Made by a program: the position numbers and the translations under genes. Below are positions 62,276-64,000 of a stretch of 64,000 bases of DNA, in pieces; within the stretch, counting starts at the first letter, position 1; each line of letters begins with the position of its first letter. Below the pieces are notes generated by a model, which worked only from the letters and a program-made list of their open reading frames with translations, was not told the DNA's origin and ran no database searches. Source of the DNA: JBHHYU01 sp046757725 (GTDB lineage: Bacteria; Desulfobacterota; Binatia; UBA9968); the NCBI GenBank assembly GCA_046757725.1, contig JBHHYU010000003.1:33881-97880 (forward strand), given 5' to 3'.

Positions 62276-62746
62276 ACACGCTACTATAAAATGGTACTCT
62301 CGGTTGCGAGCAATGGAGAATTTCGATCCCGGTGCCAAAGTTTGAAGGTTTTTGCCCTGATCGCAAGCCTAATCCTACGACATTCTATTGTAGCGTCGCT
62401 CAGTTGAATCCTAAGAGAAAATTTTCGTCCTCGCAGGTTTAAAGTATTTGGTTTTCGAGCATCTTAGGCCCTTGCCGGTGCCTTGCGAGCTGGAGTAAAT
62501 GTGGCTGAGTAGTGGGGCCAATAAACTACAGAGGCGTCTCGTGATCCGGTCACATCTTTGACCCCACACCATCGCTCGGACTGGCTCTCTCCAGCCAGGC
62601 CTTCTTGTTCTGTTGGTAAAAGGGAGGGTAGAAAGAGAAAACAAGGCAGCAAGCTGCACTCGAAAGATTGAACCCTGCTGTTTAAAAGCCAACAGAGACC
62701 CCTTTGACTGAAGGTGACGGTTTGGGACTTTAAAGGAGGAAAGCGA
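62276..62746. other. Intergenic region with repeat copy A
   Basis: About 470 bases between malate synthase and the ORF6N gene. Apart from repeat copy A (62543-62598) I see no gene. Minus-strand open frames here have no family likeness. Confidence 0.4.
62543..62598. repeat. Imperfect direct repeat, copy A, with internal hairpin
   Basis: 56 bases starting GATCCGGTCAC and ending CCAGCCAG, 46 of 56 aligned positions identical to copy B at 63395-63448. Copy A contains a perfect hairpin CTGGCT-CTCTCC-AGCCAG. The two copies flank the ORF6N gene in the same orientation. Confidence 0.65.
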
Positions 62747-63307
62747 ATGACAAGAAGCGATCTGGTTCCTGCCGAGCCGGTCGAGCAACGTATTCTCCTG
62801 CTGCGAGGATGTAGAGTGATGCTTGATAGCGACTTGGCACGGCTCTACCGGGTAACGACAAAGAGACTGAACGAGCAGGTCCGACGGAATATTGCCAGAT
62901 TTCCTGGTGATTTTATGTTCCAATTGACCCTTGAAGAAGTTAATTCTTTTAGGTCGCAATTTGCGACCTCAAACAAAGGGCGTGGTGGTCGTCGGTATGC
63001 TCCCCTTGTCTTTACAGAACAGGGCATTGCCATGCTGTCGACCGTTCTTAACAGTGAGCGTGCTATTCATGTGAATATCGAACTCATGAGGGCGTTCGTG
63101 CGGTTGAGGGAGATGCTGGCGACTCATAAAGATCTCGCAACAAAGCTTGATGCGATGGAGAAAAAGTACGATGCTCAGTTCAAGGTGGTTTTTGATGTTA
63201 TCCGCCAGCTCATGTCCTCGGCGGAGCCGAGGAAGCGGAAGATTGGCTTTATCGTCAAAGAAAGGGCCGCAAAATACGGAAGCTCAGCGATCAGTCCGAG
63301 GCGTTAA
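62747..63307 (+). CDS. ORF6N-domain DNA-binding protein
   Basis: 186-residue protein with an N-terminal ORF6N domain (about 10-100; VEQRILLLRGCRVMLDSDLA, ARFPGDFMFQLTLEE, APLVFTEQGIAMLSTVLNS), a domain found in phage-related and toxin-linked DNA-binding proteins, and a helical C-terminal part (LDAMEKKYDAQFKVVFDVI) likely to dimerise. ATG 62747 follows AAAGGAGG by good spacing; an upstream TTG-type start at 62714 is rejected. It is bracketed by two direct repeats and stands beside a transposase remnant, so it may have arrived by transfer. Function unknown. Confidence 0.85.
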   Translation: MTRSDLVPAEPVEQRILLLRGCRVMLDSDLARLYRVTTKRLNEQVRRNIARFPGDFMFQLTLEEVNSFRSQFATSNKGRGGRRYAPLVFTEQGIAMLSTVLNSERAIHVNIELMRAFVRLREMLATHKDLATKLDAMEKKYDAQFKVVFDVIRQLMSSAEPRKRKIGFIVKERAAKYGSSAISPRR

Positions 63308-63394
63308 GATCTCGATTCCTTTCCTCCTTCTTCCTGTTGCCTTCCCTATCAATTTGCCTTATTTTCCACGAAACTGACTTCGGCTGGGTTGTTC

Positions 63395-63448
63395 GATCCG
63401 GTCACTCTTTAATCCCACATTATTGCCCGGACTGACCTCCCCAGCCAG
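63395..63448. repeat. Imperfect direct repeat, copy B
   Basis: 54 bases, GATCCGGTCAC to CCAGCCAG, related to copy A (46 of 56 aligned positions). Its hairpin is degenerate (CTGACC against AGCCAG). It lies immediately before the REP-transposase-like C-terminal fragment, with further similarity after the repeat (TTGTGGAAAAACGG against TGTTGGTAAAAGGG). Confidence 0.65.
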
Positions 63449-63459
63449 AGTTTTTTGCC

Positions 63460-63924
63460 TTGTGGAAAAACGGTGGAATGTTTTGCGGATGCGGTGAAAT
63501 CCAAAGAAGGATGACCAAAAAGGCAATTGGGCATGCCAGACCCCCGTACTTGATTGTGGACAGAGTTGAGAGGCGGGTTCAGAGGTTAGAGCCGGTATTT
63601 TCTATTCGGATGAAAGTCGAGCAGATTGTCGATGGGATCAGCAGAGAGTATGAGAGGCCAGCGCGTGAGATTCTGGGAAAAGGGAGAGGAAGGAGACAGG
63701 CTGAATTGCGGGCGATTGTGGGTTATGTGGGCAGGGAAATTGGGGGCTTAAAGTTGGCCCAGGCAGCCAAAATTTTTGCCCGTGACATATCCGCTCTATC
63801 AATAGGGGTGAAAAGTTTAGAGGGAAAGATGCTGAAGGACAGACGCTTTCGAGAGCGCGTTCAAAGACTATGCGCTAGCCTGGTAAGGGAACGAACACGA
63901 AAATACTCAACAACTCAAGCCTGA
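63460..63924 (+). pseudogene. C-terminal remnant of REP-associated (Y1/IS200-like) transposase
   Basis: 154 codons whose centre, about 50-130, resembles the DnaA-like helix-turn-helix found at the C-terminus of REP-associated tyrosine transposases (YERPAREILGKGRGRRQAEL, IVGYVGREIGGLKLAQAAKI, FARDISALSIGVKSLEGKM). The N-terminal HUH nuclease part with its catalytic tyrosine is absent upstream, so this is a truncated copy or a stand-alone DnaA-C-like protein. A TTG start at 63460 without good ribosome site, and a later ATG at 63511, are possible. Repeat copy B directly precedes it, in keeping with REP elements and their transposase. Confidence 0.6.
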
Positions 63925-64000
63925 CACCTTTGATGCTCAAGACGACCAGCATTATGAGCTGCGTTGCTGATTGCGATATTCATGTACAAGTCGATCCACG

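Noticed and set aside
1..64000. CRISPR array, rRNA operon, prophage or complete insertion sequence
   Set aside because: No regularly spaced repeats, rRNA-like stretch, integrase, phage structural gene or intact transposase could be seen anywhere in the window.

Overview
The window looks like chromosomal DNA of an uncultured diderm bacterium from a deltaproteobacteria-like lineage (Desulfobacterota, NC10 or 'Tectomicrobia' type). This is an inference from gene content, not from a marker-gene tree. Pointers are: two tandem DUF507 genes; the ffh-rpsP-khpA-rimM-trmD-rplS order; an LL-diaminopimelate aminotransferase beside Gram-negative murein recycling genes (LdcA, Mpl); lipoprotein and TlpA-type periplasmic proteins; tripartite tricarboxylate transporters; family III CoA-transferases; and a lineage-typical tandem universal stress protein.

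Layout. (1) 1-8.6 kb is an ion/stress region: a ClC channel cut by the window edge, an HTH-EIIA regulator, a ClC with CBS domains, a universal stress protein broken by one base, an APC permease with a Usp-like tail, and a PAS-DHp-receiver protein. (2) 8.6-16.7 kb holds a TPR protein, a glycogen-debranching-type glucosidase with a GT4 glycosyltransferase, a quinone-oxidoreductase-like MDR protein, an iron-type ABC binding protein and a CPA1 Na+/H+ antiporter. (3) 17-22.8 kb is an exported-protein cluster: beta-propeller, TlpA redoxin with an SH3 domain, lipoprotein hydrolase, then oligopeptidase B. (4) 22.9-36.9 kb is an acyl-CoA catabolic region: 2-methylcitrate synthase, AcuI-type acryloyl-CoA reductase, an 804-residue double CaiB/BaiF CoA-transferase, two tandem crotonase paralogues, an ABC permease and binding protein with no adjacent ATPase, an enolase-superfamily enzyme, an alpha/beta hydrolase and a threonine aldolase. 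(5) 37-45.6 kb is a housekeeping block on the minus strand: rarA, rplS, a TrmD fusion, rimM, khpA, rpsP, ffh, groEL, groES and two DUF507 genes. (6) 45.6-45.9 kb is a gene-free spacer with several DnaA-box-like 9-mers, from which transcription diverges. (7) 45.9-53.4 kb has a murein-recycling operon, folK, dapL, a NYN nuclease, a Yip1 protein and a rhomboid protease. (8) 53.4-56.7 kb is a complete tctCBA set. (9) 56.8-64 kb is looser: a secreted SH3 protein, tiny secreted or membrane peptides, a receiver protein, an initiator tRNA, a Nudix hydrolase, malate synthase G, and an ORF6N gene between two copies of an imperfect repeat, the second next to a REP-transposase C-terminal remnant.

The genes that most plausibly work together are in region 4. 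A double CaiB CoA-transferase, crotonase-fold enzymes, AcuI and methylcitrate synthase could form a route from a three-carbon acid or DMSP-like substrate through 3-hydroxypropionyl-CoA or acryloyl-CoA and propionyl-CoA into the methylcitrate cycle. This is an inference from architecture and neighbourhood and needs biochemical or phylogenetic proof. I see no CRISPR array, no rRNA and no intact mobile element.
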